Assembly (NCBI GenBank): GCA_016778895.1
Contig: JADHOR010000010.1
Span: 1 to 61,513 of the forward strand
Reading direction: 5' to 3'
DNA: 61,513 nt
DNA from: Candidatus Puniceispirillum sp.
GTDB lineage: Bacteria; Pseudomonadota; Alphaproteobacteria; Puniceispirillales; Puniceispirillaceae
Made by a program: the position numbers and the translations under genes. Positions 36,736 to 45,115 of the stretch are shown one piece after another; the stretch's first letter is position 1; the number at the start of each line of letters is the position of its first letter. The notes under the pieces were generated by a model. That model was not told the DNA's origin. It did not search any database and saw nothing but the letters and a program-made list of their open reading frames with translations.

Positions 36736-37905
36736 ATGGATTTTGAACTCACTCAAGATCAGCAGATTTTCTATGATACGGTTCGACGCTTTGCCGCTAA
36801 AGAGCTAGCGAATGGAGCAGTTGAGCGAGCCAATAGCGACAGTTATCCATGGGATATTGCTGCCCGTTTTGCTGAGGTGGGGCTTCTAGGCATTACCATT
36901 CCCGAAGCTAAGGGCGGTATTGGTGGCAGTTTAAGCGATGCCGTTTTGGCCATTCAAGCGGTTGCTGAATCTTGTCCGCGCAGTGCTGATGTGGTGCAGG
37001 CTGGCAATTTCGGTGCAATCCGCACATTCGCTGAATATGCCAGTAATGATCAATTGGCGCGGTTCCTGCCTGGCCTGCTAGCAGGGAAAGGTGTGATGTC
37101 GGTTGGCATGTCCGAGCCGGATGCAGGATCGTCTGTTACCGAACTGAAAACATCTGCGACGCCTGACGGGGATGATTTTCTGATCAATGGCAGCAAGGTT
37201 TTCGGGACGAATAGCGCAGAGGCAGACTTTGTTCTGGTCTATTTACGGTTTGGTCCGGGCACCGACGGTATTGGCTCGGCGATCATCGAAAAGGGAACTC
37301 CAGGTTTTTCGGTTGGCCCGGGCTATCGCTATATGAATGGTGAGTCATGGTCACCACTTTATTTTGACAATTGCCGGATACCAAAGGCGAATATCCTGCT
37401 TGGTCCGGGCGGGTTTAAAAAACAGATTTCTGGCTTTAACATTGAAAGGCTTGGTAACGCGGCGCGGGCAGTTGCAGTTGGGCGCAAAGCCTTTAGCGAG
37501 GCCCGTGACCATGCCAAAACGCGCCAGCAGTTTGGCCGTGACATTTGTGAATTTCAGGGGATTCAGTGGAAATTTGCCGAAATGGAAATGCGGCTTGAGG
37601 CGGCCCAGCTATTGCTGATGCGGGCAGTAACAAGGGCTGATAATGGTCTACCATCAGCGCATGATTCGGCTCTGGCAAAACTGGCGTGTAACGAGGCTGG
37701 TTTCTTTGCCGCAAACGAGGCTTTGCAGGTGATGGGTGCGCTGGGCTTTAGTGATGATAGCATCGTGCAATATTGCATGCGCCGGACGCGCGGCTGGATG
37801 ATTGCAGGCGGATCAACTGAAATTTTGAAAAACCGGATTGCTGAGGGTATTTTTGAACGGCGTTTCTCGCAGCGTCCGCCGAGGCCGCCAAAAGTTGATG
37901 GCTGA
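36736..37905 (+). CDS. Acyl-CoA dehydrogenase
   Basis: 389 residues. The N-terminal helical domain is followed by the FAD motif VGMSEPDAGSSVTELKTSA and FLINGSKVFGTNS. The C-terminal domain has TRQQFGRDICEFQGIQWKFA and AGGSTEILKNRIAEGIF. The usual medium-chain catalytic Glu of the YEGT motif is Gly here, as in isovaleryl/glutaryl-type members that place the base elsewhere. It should introduce a 2,3-double bond into an acyl-CoA, passing electrons to ETF. GAGG lies 8 bases before the ATG, which abuts the previous stop. Third gene of the operon. Confidence 0.9.
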   Translation: MDFELTQDQQIFYDTVRRFAAKELANGAVERANSDSYPWDIAARFAEVGLLGITIPEAKGGIGGSLSDAVLAIQAVAESCPRSADVVQAGNFGAIRTFAEYASNDQLARFLPGLLAGKGVMSVGMSEPDAGSSVTELKTSATPDGDDFLINGSKVFGTNSAEADFVLVYLRFGPGTDGIGSAIIEKGTPGFSVGPGYRYMNGESWSPLYFDNCRIPKANILLGPGGFKKQISGFNIERLGNAARAVAVGRKAFSEARDHAKTRQQFGRDICEFQGIQWKFAEMEMRLEAAQLLLMRAVTRADNGLPSAHDSALAKLACNEAGFFAANEALQVMGALGFSDDSIVQYCMRRTRGWMIAGGSTEILKNRIAEGIFERRFSQRPPRPPKVDG

Positions 37906-37907
37906 TA

Positions 37908-40160
37908 ATGGGCGATATTATGAGTGATTTTACGAATGGGTTTGGCGATGATCTTGGGCGGGCGCTTGTTGCGCCAAAATCAATTGCGCTTATCGGTGTG
38001 TCAGGCGACGCAACAAAACTGTCGGCGCGGCCATTACAGTTCTGTCAGCAGCATGGGTTTGCCGGTAAAATCTTTATTGTTAACCCACGCCGTGACCTGG
38101 TGCTAGGCATCAAGGCCTATCCGTCGGTCTCGGCAATTCCTGAAAAGGTAGATCATGCCTACATTCTGCTTGGCACTGAATTGGTTGAGGCGGCGCTGGA
38201 TGATTGTATCGCCGCTGGTGTCAGGATTGTCTCGGTTCTGGCCGACGGGTTTGCCGAGGCTGGCAGCCAAGGCCAAGCACGGCAGGCGCGGCTTGTGGCA
38301 AAGGCGACGGCTGCCAAGATTATGCTGATCGGGCCAAATTCTATGGGTGTGGTAAACACCAATAATGGTTTTATTTGCACCACCAATGCCGCCTTTAAAG
38401 TCGACAAATTGCCGCGTGGGCGACTTGCAGTTCTATCGCATAGTGGCAGTCTGATTGGCACGCTTGTGTCACGGGGGCAGGCGCGGAATATTGGTTTTGC
38501 CGCGCTAGTCTCGCTTGGTAATGAGGCGCAGTCCTGTGTTGGCAGGCTTGGCCTGACCTTGGTTGAAGATGACAATATTGACGGGTTTGTGTTGTTTCTG
38601 GAAACGATGCGAAATCCGCAGATTTTTGCCGAATTTGCCGCTGCAGCGACACGGCTTGGCAAGCCGGTAGTGGCATATATGCTTGGCAAATCAGCCGATG
38701 GTCAGGCCCTGTCGGTTTCGCATACTGGCGCCATGACTGGTGAGGCGGCGGCGGTTCGGGCGTTTCTGGCTCAGCATTCGGTGGCCGAGGTTCACCAGTT
38801 TGATGCGCTGTTTGAAGCGCCTGCATTATTGATGAAAAAGCCCCGATTGGGACTGCGTCCACGCCGCGCAACCGTTGTGACGACAACTGGCGGCGGTGGC
38901 GCGATGCTGGTTGATCAGCTCAGCCTCCGCGGCGTTAAGCTGGCTGGATTAAGCCCGGCCTCACGGGCGTTTTTCCGTTCGCAGAATATTCCAAGCGGTA
39001 CTGGCAAACTTGTCGATGTTACGCTTGCCGGCGCCCAGTATGATATTATGAAAAAGGCCATCACCCAATTGATCAATGATCCCGAAACCGGGATTGTTGT
39101 TGTGGCAATTGGCTCGTCGGCGCAATTTCATCCCGAACTGGCAGTAAAGCCGATCATTGATGCGGTTGCCGAAAATCCGAAAGCGGCACCGGTGGCAGCC
39201 TTTCCATTGCCGGTTGCAGTCAAATCAATAATGATGCTGGAGGCGGCCGGAATTCCGTGCTTTGGCAGTGTCGAGAGCTGTGCCGACAGCATTGGGCTAT
39301 TGCTGTGTGATGATGCCGGATCCGATCTGGATGATGGTGACCAATCACATCAAATTGGCATGAAGGCGGATGACCATCTGCCCCTAAGGCAGCAGCTAGA
39401 TACGATTATTGAGGAGACCGAAATTGGTGCGTCCGGGGGGCTGTTGAATGAGGTTGATGGCTATCAGCTTTTTACCGCGCTTGGTATCGAGGGGCCGCGC
39501 CAGCTGTTTTTGCCTGCCCGTGACTTTAAAGCCGGGGTTACAAAGAATTCGGCTAAATCGGCGGCAATTGCAGCGGTAGCCGTTGCTGAAGCGGGGTTGG
39601 ACTTCCCGCTGGTTGCCAAGCTGGTCTCAGCCGATTTGCCGCATAAATCTGATTATGGAGCCGTGGTTCTCTCGATTGAGTCGGAGGCAGCGCTTGAGGC
39701 GGCAATTACCGAGATGCAGCGCGTGGTGAAAATTCATGCGCCAACGGCAACGATTGATGGGATACTGGTTCAAGAAATGGCCCTCGGGCTTGGCGAGGCG
39801 CTGGTTGGGTTGCGGCATGATAATCTGGTTGGGCCGGTCATCACAGTTGGCGCAGGCGGTATTTTTGCCGAGATTTACCAAGATGTGAGCATACGTCCGG
39901 CACCGGTTAGCCTGGCGACCGCACATAGGATGATTGCCGAGGTCAAGGGCTTTGCCACCCTTCGTGGCTATCGCGGAAAACCCAAAGGTGATCTTGATGC
40001 ATTAGCCCTGCTAATAACAAACCTGTCAAGACTAGCAGATGTTGACCGGATTGCCGAGGCCGAGATTAATCCAGTGCTGGTGCGATCTGAGGGTGTTTTG
40101 ATGCTTGACGCGCTGATCCGGATAGGTCCGAGAGATAGTGTCGACGGAGCTAATATATGA
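37908..40160 (+). CDS. ADP-forming acyl-CoA synthetase (acetate--CoA ligase type), fused alpha-beta
   Basis: 750 residues. The N-terminal CoA-binding domain (KSIALIGVSGDATKLSARPL) leads to two succinyl-CoA-synthetase-like domains with the phosphohistidine loop SVSHTGAMTGEAA. A C-terminal ATP-grasp domain follows (FPLVAKLVSADLPHKSDYGA, ILVQEMALGLGEALVGLRHD, ending AEINPVLV). It makes an acyl-CoA from acid, CoA and ATP, or runs in reverse to yield ATP. An ATG at 37920 is an alternative start. It is fourth in the operon, 2 bases after the dehydrogenase, and its stop overlaps the next start by 4 bases. Reverse action on a terminal acyl-CoA would conserve energy. Confidence 0.88.
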   Translation: MGDIMSDFTNGFGDDLGRALVAPKSIALIGVSGDATKLSARPLQFCQQHGFAGKIFIVNPRRDLVLGIKAYPSVSAIPEKVDHAYILLGTELVEAALDDCIAAGVRIVSVLADGFAEAGSQGQARQARLVAKATAAKIMLIGPNSMGVVNTNNGFICTTNAAFKVDKLPRGRLAVLSHSGSLIGTLVSRGQARNIGFAALVSLGNEAQSCVGRLGLTLVEDDNIDGFVLFLETMRNPQIFAEFAAAATRLGKPVVAYMLGKSADGQALSVSHTGAMTGEAAAVRAFLAQHSVAEVHQFDALFEAPALLMKKPRLGLRPRRATVVTTTGGGGAMLVDQLSLRGVKLAGLSPASRAFFRSQNIPSGTGKLVDVTLAGAQYDIMKKAITQLINDPETGIVVVAIGSSAQFHPELAVKPIIDAVAENPKAAPVAAFPLPVAVKSIMMLEAAGIPCFGSVESCADSIGLLLCDDAGSDLDDGDQSHQIGMKADDHLPLRQQLDTIIEETEIGASGGLLNEVDGYQLFTALGIEGPRQLFLPARDFKAGVTKNSAKSAAIAAVAVAEAGLDFPLVAKLVSADLPHKSDYGAVVLSIESEAALEAAITEMQRVVKIHAPTATIDGILVQEMALGLGEALVGLRHDNLVGPVITVGAGGIFAEIYQDVSIRPAPVSLATAHRMIAEVKGFATLRGYRGKPKGDLDALALLITNLSRLADVDRIAEAEINPVLVRSEGVLMLDALIRIGPRDSVDGANI

Positions 40161-41380
40161 TTGCTGATGCCATGCCGCTTGCGGGGCTGCGTGTGCTTGA
40201 TTTTGGCCACACGGTTATGGGGCCAACCGCCGGTTTAATCCTTGCTGATCTAGGCGCTGAGGTGATCCGGATTGAGCCTGTTGCAGGTGATCCGACACGG
40301 CGGTTAAAAGGGTTTGGCACTGGTTATTTTCCCTTTTTTAACCGGAATAAGCAAAGCGTAGCAATTAATCTGAAAGATCCGCGTGGCCTGCGGATTGTGA
40401 AACTGCTTTTGGCTGAAAGTGACGTGTTGATTGAAAATTTTGCTCCCGGAACGATGACGCGGCTGGGGCTGGATTACGGACAGATAGCCGCAGATTATCC
40501 GCGTCTGATCTATCTTTCGTTAAAGGGGTTTTTGCCGGGCCACTACGAAAACCGGGTTGCGCTTGATGAGGTTGTGCAAATGATGAGTGGGCTTGCCTAT
40601 ATGACTGGGCCGCCCGGTCAGCCATTGCGCGCTGGTGCGTCGGTCGTCGATATTATGGGCGGTGCTTTCGGTGTTGTTGCGGTTCAGGCAGCAGTGATCG
40701 AACGGCAGAAAACTGGACGAGGGCAATTGGTTAGATCGGCGCTGTTTGAGAGCGCAATGTTCCTGATGGGGCAGCATCTTGCCTATGCCGCGCAGTCGGA
40801 TGAGCCGGTGCCGCCGATGCCAGCGCGGGTATCTGCATGGGCGATTTATGATCAATTCCGCACGAAGGATGATCATATGGTGTTTCTTGGCATTACCTCG
40901 GATAATCATTGGCAAAGATTTTGCCGTATTTTTGGCTGTGATGATCTGGGCACCGATGCAACGCTGGCCACCAATAATCAGCGTATCGAGGCGCGTCAGC
41001 GACTGTTGCCACAGCTGGCGACGCTGATTGCTGGTCTTGATCTAGCGGCATTGACCGAAAAGGTGGTTGCGGCTGACCTTCCCTTTGCACCGATCGCGCG
41101 GCCCGAAGCGCTGTTTGACGATCCGCATCTGAATGACGGTGGTTATCTTCTTGAAACCACCATGCCTAATGGTGAAAAAGGCAGGCTGCCAAACCTACCG
41201 ATAAGCCTTGACGGGCGTCTTGGCAAGCTGACGCGTAATCCGCCGGTCATTGGTGCGGATACCGGCCTATGTTTGGAAAGACTTGGGTTTTCAGCCACTC
41301 AGATCAATGAATTATATGCTGACGGTATCATTGGCCTTGCCGGTGATGCAAAAGCGTCAGAAACCAGCGGTAACCAGTGA
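40157..41380 (+). CDS. CaiB/BaiF family CoA-transferase
   Basis: 407 residues. Family blocks are PLAGLRVLDFGHTVMGPTAG, AEVIRIEPVAGDPTRR, FFNRNKQSVAINLKDPRG, LIYLSLKGFLPGHY, and the catalytic Asp165 in ASVVDIMGGAFGVV. GGAG lies 7 bases before the ATG, which overlaps the previous stop (ATGA). It is the second CoA-transferase of this operon and differs clearly from the one at 35.5 kb. The GFLPGHY block resembles members acting on succinate- or citramalate-type acids, but that is a weak hint. It probably handles a second acid or loads CoA back from the product. Confidence 0.9.
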   Translation: MIADAMPLAGLRVLDFGHTVMGPTAGLILADLGAEVIRIEPVAGDPTRRLKGFGTGYFPFFNRNKQSVAINLKDPRGLRIVKLLLAESDVLIENFAPGTMTRLGLDYGQIAADYPRLIYLSLKGFLPGHYENRVALDEVVQMMSGLAYMTGPPGQPLRAGASVVDIMGGAFGVVAVQAAVIERQKTGRGQLVRSALFESAMFLMGQHLAYAAQSDEPVPPMPARVSAWAIYDQFRTKDDHMVFLGITSDNHWQRFCRIFGCDDLGTDATLATNNQRIEARQRLLPQLATLIAGLDLAALTEKVVAADLPFAPIARPEALFDDPHLNDGGYLLETTMPNGEKGRLPNLPISLDGRLGKLTRNPPVIGADTGLCLERLGFSATQINELYADGIIGLAGDAKASETSGNQ

Positions 41381-41393
41381 AGGAGCAGAATCC

Positions 41394-42179
41394 ATGACGG
41401 ATGTAGCAGATTGGTGGCAAACCGATATTATTGATATGGCGCCGGGTCAAATTCGGCTTCGGGGGTTTCCGATTGAGGATTTGATCGGCAATATCGGCTT
41501 TGCTGAAATGGTCTGGCTGATGACCCGTGGCACGCGGCCTGATAAAGCGCAGGCGGCCTTGTTTGAGGCGGCGTTGGTGTCAGCCGTTGACCATGGTCCA
41601 CAAGCGCCCTCAATTGCTGCTGCGCGGATGGCGGTGAGCTGTGGCCTGTCGCTTAACAATGCGATGGCCAACGCGATCAATATGCTAGGCGATATTCATG
41701 GCGGGGCCGGTGAGCAGGCCATGCAATTTTTCCATGATGTCAAAGCGCAGGCGGCGGAGACACGCCTGCAAACGGCGATTGAAACTGTCTTTCAGGCGTA
41801 TAATCGTCTGGTTCCCGGATTTGGTCACCGCTTTCACAAGAACGCTGATCCGCGATCATTGCGGTTGATGAGTCTGGTCGAGGCGGCGGTTTCGGCAAAG
41901 GTCTGCGATGGTGGTTTTGCCGAAATTGCCCTCGGGGTTGAACATTTTCTGGCAAATTTAAAAGGCAAGCCAATTCCGATGAATGTTGATGGTGTGACCG
42001 CGGTAATTTATGCTGAGCTCGGGTTTGAGCCTGCATTGGCGCGCGGCCTTTTCTGCCTGTCAAGATCGGTTGGAGCACTTGCGCATGCGCATGAGCAGGC
42101 TGGCCGCAAAGAGCGGAATAAAGGCCCAACACCACCCCATTACCGCTGGACTTATGGTGGCGCGAACCCAATTAAATAG
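41394..42179 (+). CDS. Citryl-CoA lyase-like protein (citrate synthase superfamily)
   Basis: A 261-residue short citrate-synthase fold. All three catalytic residues are visible: His102 in LGDIHGGAGEQA, His145 in VPGFGHRFHKN and Asp199 in PMNVDGVTAV. The C-terminal LSRSVGALAHAHEQ block is also present. The N-terminal small region of full citrate synthases (about 430) is missing, as in citryl-CoA lyases. It should cleave or form a C-C bond between acetyl-CoA and a 2-oxo acid (oxaloacetate or pyruvate). AAGGAG precedes the ATG at 41394 by 8 bases, which decides this start over upstream ones that run inside the CoA-transferase gene. Last gene of the operon. Confidence 0.85.
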   Translation: MTDVADWWQTDIIDMAPGQIRLRGFPIEDLIGNIGFAEMVWLMTRGTRPDKAQAALFEAALVSAVDHGPQAPSIAAARMAVSCGLSLNNAMANAINMLGDIHGGAGEQAMQFFHDVKAQAAETRLQTAIETVFQAYNRLVPGFGHRFHKNADPRSLRLMSLVEAAVSAKVCDGGFAEIALGVEHFLANLKGKPIPMNVDGVTAVIYAELGFEPALARGLFCLSRSVGALAHAHEQAGRKERNKGPTPPHYRWTYGGANPIK

Positions 42180-42212
42180 CATGATTGTTTATTATTAAAC
42201 CAAGCCAACAGT

Positions 42213-43433
42213 CTAATCTGCTGAAGCGTCAGCATTGCTTAGAAAATAACTCAGACTTTTGGTAATTTCCGTTTTGTCTTGATTTATCATCATTTCTTTC
42301 TGGCTCTCCCGAAGGCGAAGACGATGAGCATAGCCCTCCGGGAGGTAGGCAAACGGATCTTCTAACCCTAATACCTTTGCTGAGTGAGAAGGCCAGTCAG
42401 CATTCCACAACAGTTCGCGTGCTAAAGCTATCAAATCAGCATCGCCTGCTTGTAATATGTCTTCGGCCTGTTTTGGCTTTGTTATACCGCCAACAGCAAC
42501 AGTTTTGATGCCAACTGCTGATCTTATGCGTTTTGAAAACTCGACTTGATAGGCTGGTATGCGTGGCACCATGGGCATCTCGCTGTCGCCCATCACTCCT
42601 CCAGAAGATACATCAATCATGTCAATTTCAACTGCTTTGAGTGCTGCGGCTAGCTGGATTGACTCAAAAAGTGACCAGCTACCCCCTTTGCCATCAACAG
42701 CAGAAAGTCTGAAAAAAACGGGCTTATCTTGAGGCCAAACTTCCCTGACGGCTACGGCAACTTCGATGGCAAGCCTCATCCTGTTTTCAAGGCTTCCACC
42801 ATAAGAGTCCCGTCTTTGGTTTGAAGTTGATGAGAGAAATTGATGTATCAGGTAGCCATGCGCACCATGAATCTCAACAATATCATATCCAGAATCGATA
42901 CTCATTTTAGCAGCTGTACTAAAAGCTTTGATTACATTTTTGATGTCATCAAGATCCATTTCTTTTGGAAAAATAGGACGAGGAGGACAATTATGTGCTG
43001 TGGGGGCCATTACCTGCCAGGGAGCTTTTCCATTCTTGGCATCTTGAAGTTCGAGTGGCCGCCAACCTTCTATAGCGCCATGGCAGGATCCTTTGCGGCC
43101 AGAATGCCCCAGTTGTATAGCAGGCACAGCTCCATTTTCTTTTATGACATTGGTTAGACGGCGGTATGCGCTTATATGTTTAGTGTTGTACATGCCTGCG
43201 CAAGAGTATGTTTTGCGTCCGTTTGGCTCAACCGCAGTCTCTTCGCCAAAAACAATGCCACATCCTCCAATAGCAAGGCGGCCTAAATGCATTAGGTGCC
43301 AGTCATTGGGGCCGCCGTCTTCTGACAAATATTGACACATTGGAGATGCCATTATTCTGTTGCGTATCTCTAGGTCACGCAATTTCAATGGGGTGAATAG
43401 CAAAGGAATGGGAGGTTGAGCTGATGTTGTCAC
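42213..43433 (-). CDS. Old yellow enzyme family NADH:flavin oxidoreductase (YqjM-like)
   Basis: A 406-residue FMN TIM barrel reducing activated C=C bonds. The YqjM-type start RIMASPMCQYLSEDG carries the redox-tuning Cys, followed by AIQLGHSGRKG and the substrate-binding HGAHGYLIHQFLSSTSNQR. The FMN site DSYGGSLENRMRL and ALARELLWNADW complete the pattern. The start codon reads GTG, with AGG 9 bases upstream. The gene is AT-rich compared with its neighbours (25 G/C in a 60-base sample from 42781; 34 in one from 38641), which could reflect separate acquisition. It converges on the citryl-CoA lyase gene. No operon partner. Confidence 0.88.
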   Translation of the reverse strand: MTTSAQPPIPLLFTPLKLRDLEIRNRIMASPMCQYLSEDGGPNDWHLMHLGRLAIGGCGIVFGEETAVEPNGRKTYSCAGMYNTKHISAYRRLTNVIKENGAVPAIQLGHSGRKGSCHGAIEGWRPLELQDAKNGKAPWQVMAPTAHNCPPRPIFPKEMDLDDIKNVIKAFSTAAKMSIDSGYDIVEIHGAHGYLIHQFLSSTSNQRRDSYGGSLENRMRLAIEVAVAVREVWPQDKPVFFRLSAVDGKGGSWSLFESIQLAAALKAVEIDMIDVSSGGVMGDSEMPMVPRIPAYQVEFSKRIRSAVGIKTVAVGGITKPKQAEDILQAGDADLIALARELLWNADWPSHSAKVLGLEDPFAYLPEGYAHRLRLRESQKEMMINQDKTEITKSLSYFLSNADASAD

Positions 43434-43644
43434 GATAATAAACCTGATGGCGGGATTGGCAGCATAATGAAAAGAAAAACAAGCAAGGTACCTTGCACTG
43501 ACGAAATTGATATTTTTACCGGATCATCTTTGCTGGTCAACTGGCACAAGGCAACAGTATAATTTACCCCTGATCAGCAAAGCTTTATCATATCCCCGCG
43601 TTAGTGGTATCAGTTGTCAGCAAACCCTATTCGGAGATACAAAA

Positions 43645-44034
43645 ATGATAGAGCTTTTACCTCTTGCCGGCCATCAGCCCGCACAGATTGAGGTTCGCGA
43701 TTCACCGTTGCATGGGCTTGGCGTCTTTGCGTGTGTCGATTTACCGAAAGGTAGCCTGATCGAACGCTGTTTCTATCTGGTGATCGATGATGATGATTTG
43801 CAGGAAATCAACCGGCTGAATGATTATCTTTTTACCAGCCCTGATGTGAAAAGCGATTATCTTTGTGTGTTAGGCTGCGGAATGATCTATAATCATGGCT
43901 CACCGGCAAATGCAGAATGGCAAATTGCCGATGTTGATAACCGGTTTATCGAATTCACCGCGCTTGCCGACATCAGGGCTGGTGATGAAATTCTGCATGA
44001 TTATGGTAAGGAATATTGGGCGAGCCGTGCATAG
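43645..44034 (+). CDS. Stand-alone SET-domain protein
   Basis: 129 residues, essentially only a SET domain. SET enzymes transfer methyl from S-adenosylmethionine to protein lysines. The N-terminal part HGLGVFACVDLPKGSLIE is the typical SET start, YNHGSPANAEW holds the Asn-His AdoMet-binding pair (Asn83, His84), and the end GDEILHDYGKEYW supplies the conserved Tyr120. There is no pre-SET, post-SET or localisation signal. GGAG lies 8 bases before the ATG at 43645; an upstream ATG at 43507 is not supported. The protein target is unknown. It converges on the MBL gene with 6 bases between stops. Confidence 0.83.
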   Translation: MIELLPLAGHQPAQIEVRDSPLHGLGVFACVDLPKGSLIERCFYLVIDDDDLQEINRLNDYLFTSPDVKSDYLCVLGCGMIYNHGSPANAEWQIADVDNRFIEFTALADIRAGDEILHDYGKEYWASRA

Positions 44035-44040
44035 ACAGCC

Positions 44041-44850
44041 TTAAACAGGAGTCTCGTCAAGCTGTACCACCAAGCCTTCTTTTCCGGCCAGTGCCGGATA
44101 TTTTTTCATCACCTTAGGGTCATGGCCGGGAATAATATGATCGGGGCTTGGCGCGACCTTTTTTAGCCGGTCAAAACTTTCCATCATTTCGCCAACGTGA
44201 AAGGCGATGGTAAAAGGCCGATAGCTCTCTATATGTTCATAATAATGGCTTGCATCCGAGGCTAGAACTACCCACCCGCGCTTGGTGTGAACCGACACAA
44301 ATTGCAGCCCGGCGGAATGGCCACCAGTGCGGTGCAGCCGCAGTCCGGCAGCAAGCTCCCCGTCGCCATCATAGAATGTAACTTTTTGCGCGTAATTAAG
44401 GCGCACGATCCCGCATACATCATCTAGCTCAAACGCGTGTTGGAATTGCGGATAGCGCATATAGCGACCAGTTGCATATTGCAGCTCTTGTTCCTGAAGA
44501 TGAAACTGTGCCTTGGGAAACCGGTCAAAATGGCCCGAATGATCATAATGAAGATGGGTTAGAATAACATCATCAACAGCATCAGCCTGAATTCCAAGCG
44601 CGGCCAAAGTCTTGATCGGGCATTGGATGAATTGCCGGTTACGCTTGTTCGCCATATTGGCGGTAAAGCCTGTATCAATTACCACAATATGATTTTCAGA
44701 TTTTGCCAGCCAGATAAAATAATCCATCGGCATCGGGCCATCGTGCGGATCGCCGCCAATAAAATGCTCGCTTCTGACGGCGTCACGGGTGGCATAACGA
44801 ATGGCATAAAGCTCATAGATGGGAAGATTAGGTAAGGCGAGGTTTGACAT
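44041..44850 (-). CDS. MBL-fold metallohydrolase, N-acyl-homoserine-lactonase family
   Basis: 269 residues. The two-zinc motif THLHYDHSGH, the distal His in RTGGHSAGLQF, the bridging Asp in LASDASHYYEH and the final His in HIIPGHDP are all present. The overall pattern, including FHLQEQELQYATGRYMRYP, follows AiiA-type lactonases. It probably opens a lactone, in quorum quenching or in lactone catabolism. No luxI/luxR is near, so a catabolic lactone is at least as likely. The ribosome site before the ATG is weak. Confidence 0.82.
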   Translation of the reverse strand: MSNLALPNLPIYELYAIRYATRDAVRSEHFIGGDPHDGPMPMDYFIWLAKSENHIVVIDTGFTANMANKRNRQFIQCPIKTLAALGIQADAVDDVILTHLHYDHSGHFDRFPKAQFHLQEQELQYATGRYMRYPQFQHAFELDDVCGIVRLNYAQKVTFYDGDGELAAGLRLHRTGGHSAGLQFVSVHTKRGWVVLASDASHYYEHIESYRPFTIAFHVGEMMESFDRLKKVAPSPDHIIPGHDPKVMKKYPALAGKEGLVVQLDETPV

Positions 44851-45115
44851 AAACGGTCATCCGGTTATAGCGATAAGAGATAAACGAGGTTTAAGTGTGC
44901 CGTTACCATTACCAATCGCAACAAAAAAATATCCAGCGCCGGTCAGTAAAGCGGTGAACTCCGAAATGTAAAGCGATTAAAACTGCAGCAAAAATGGGGC
45001 TTGATTTCCAGTAGATTTTCAGCGGCAATCGCGTATTGTGATAGAGTTGCAAACGGCGCGCGCTGGCAGAATCCGTCGGCCAATCCATGGCGGGGCAGCA
45101 AGGGGATGCGATCAA

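Noticed and set aside
41250-41393. N-terminal extension of the citryl-CoA lyase gene
   Set aside because: The extension runs inside the preceding CoA-transferase gene, and AAGGAG sits just before the ATG at 41394.
45038-45115. Arginine-rich leader of the BisC-type protein as a possible Tat signal
   Set aside because: There is no twin-Arg plus hydrophobic h-region, and the family's natural start is the ATG at 45116 with AGGGG upstream.
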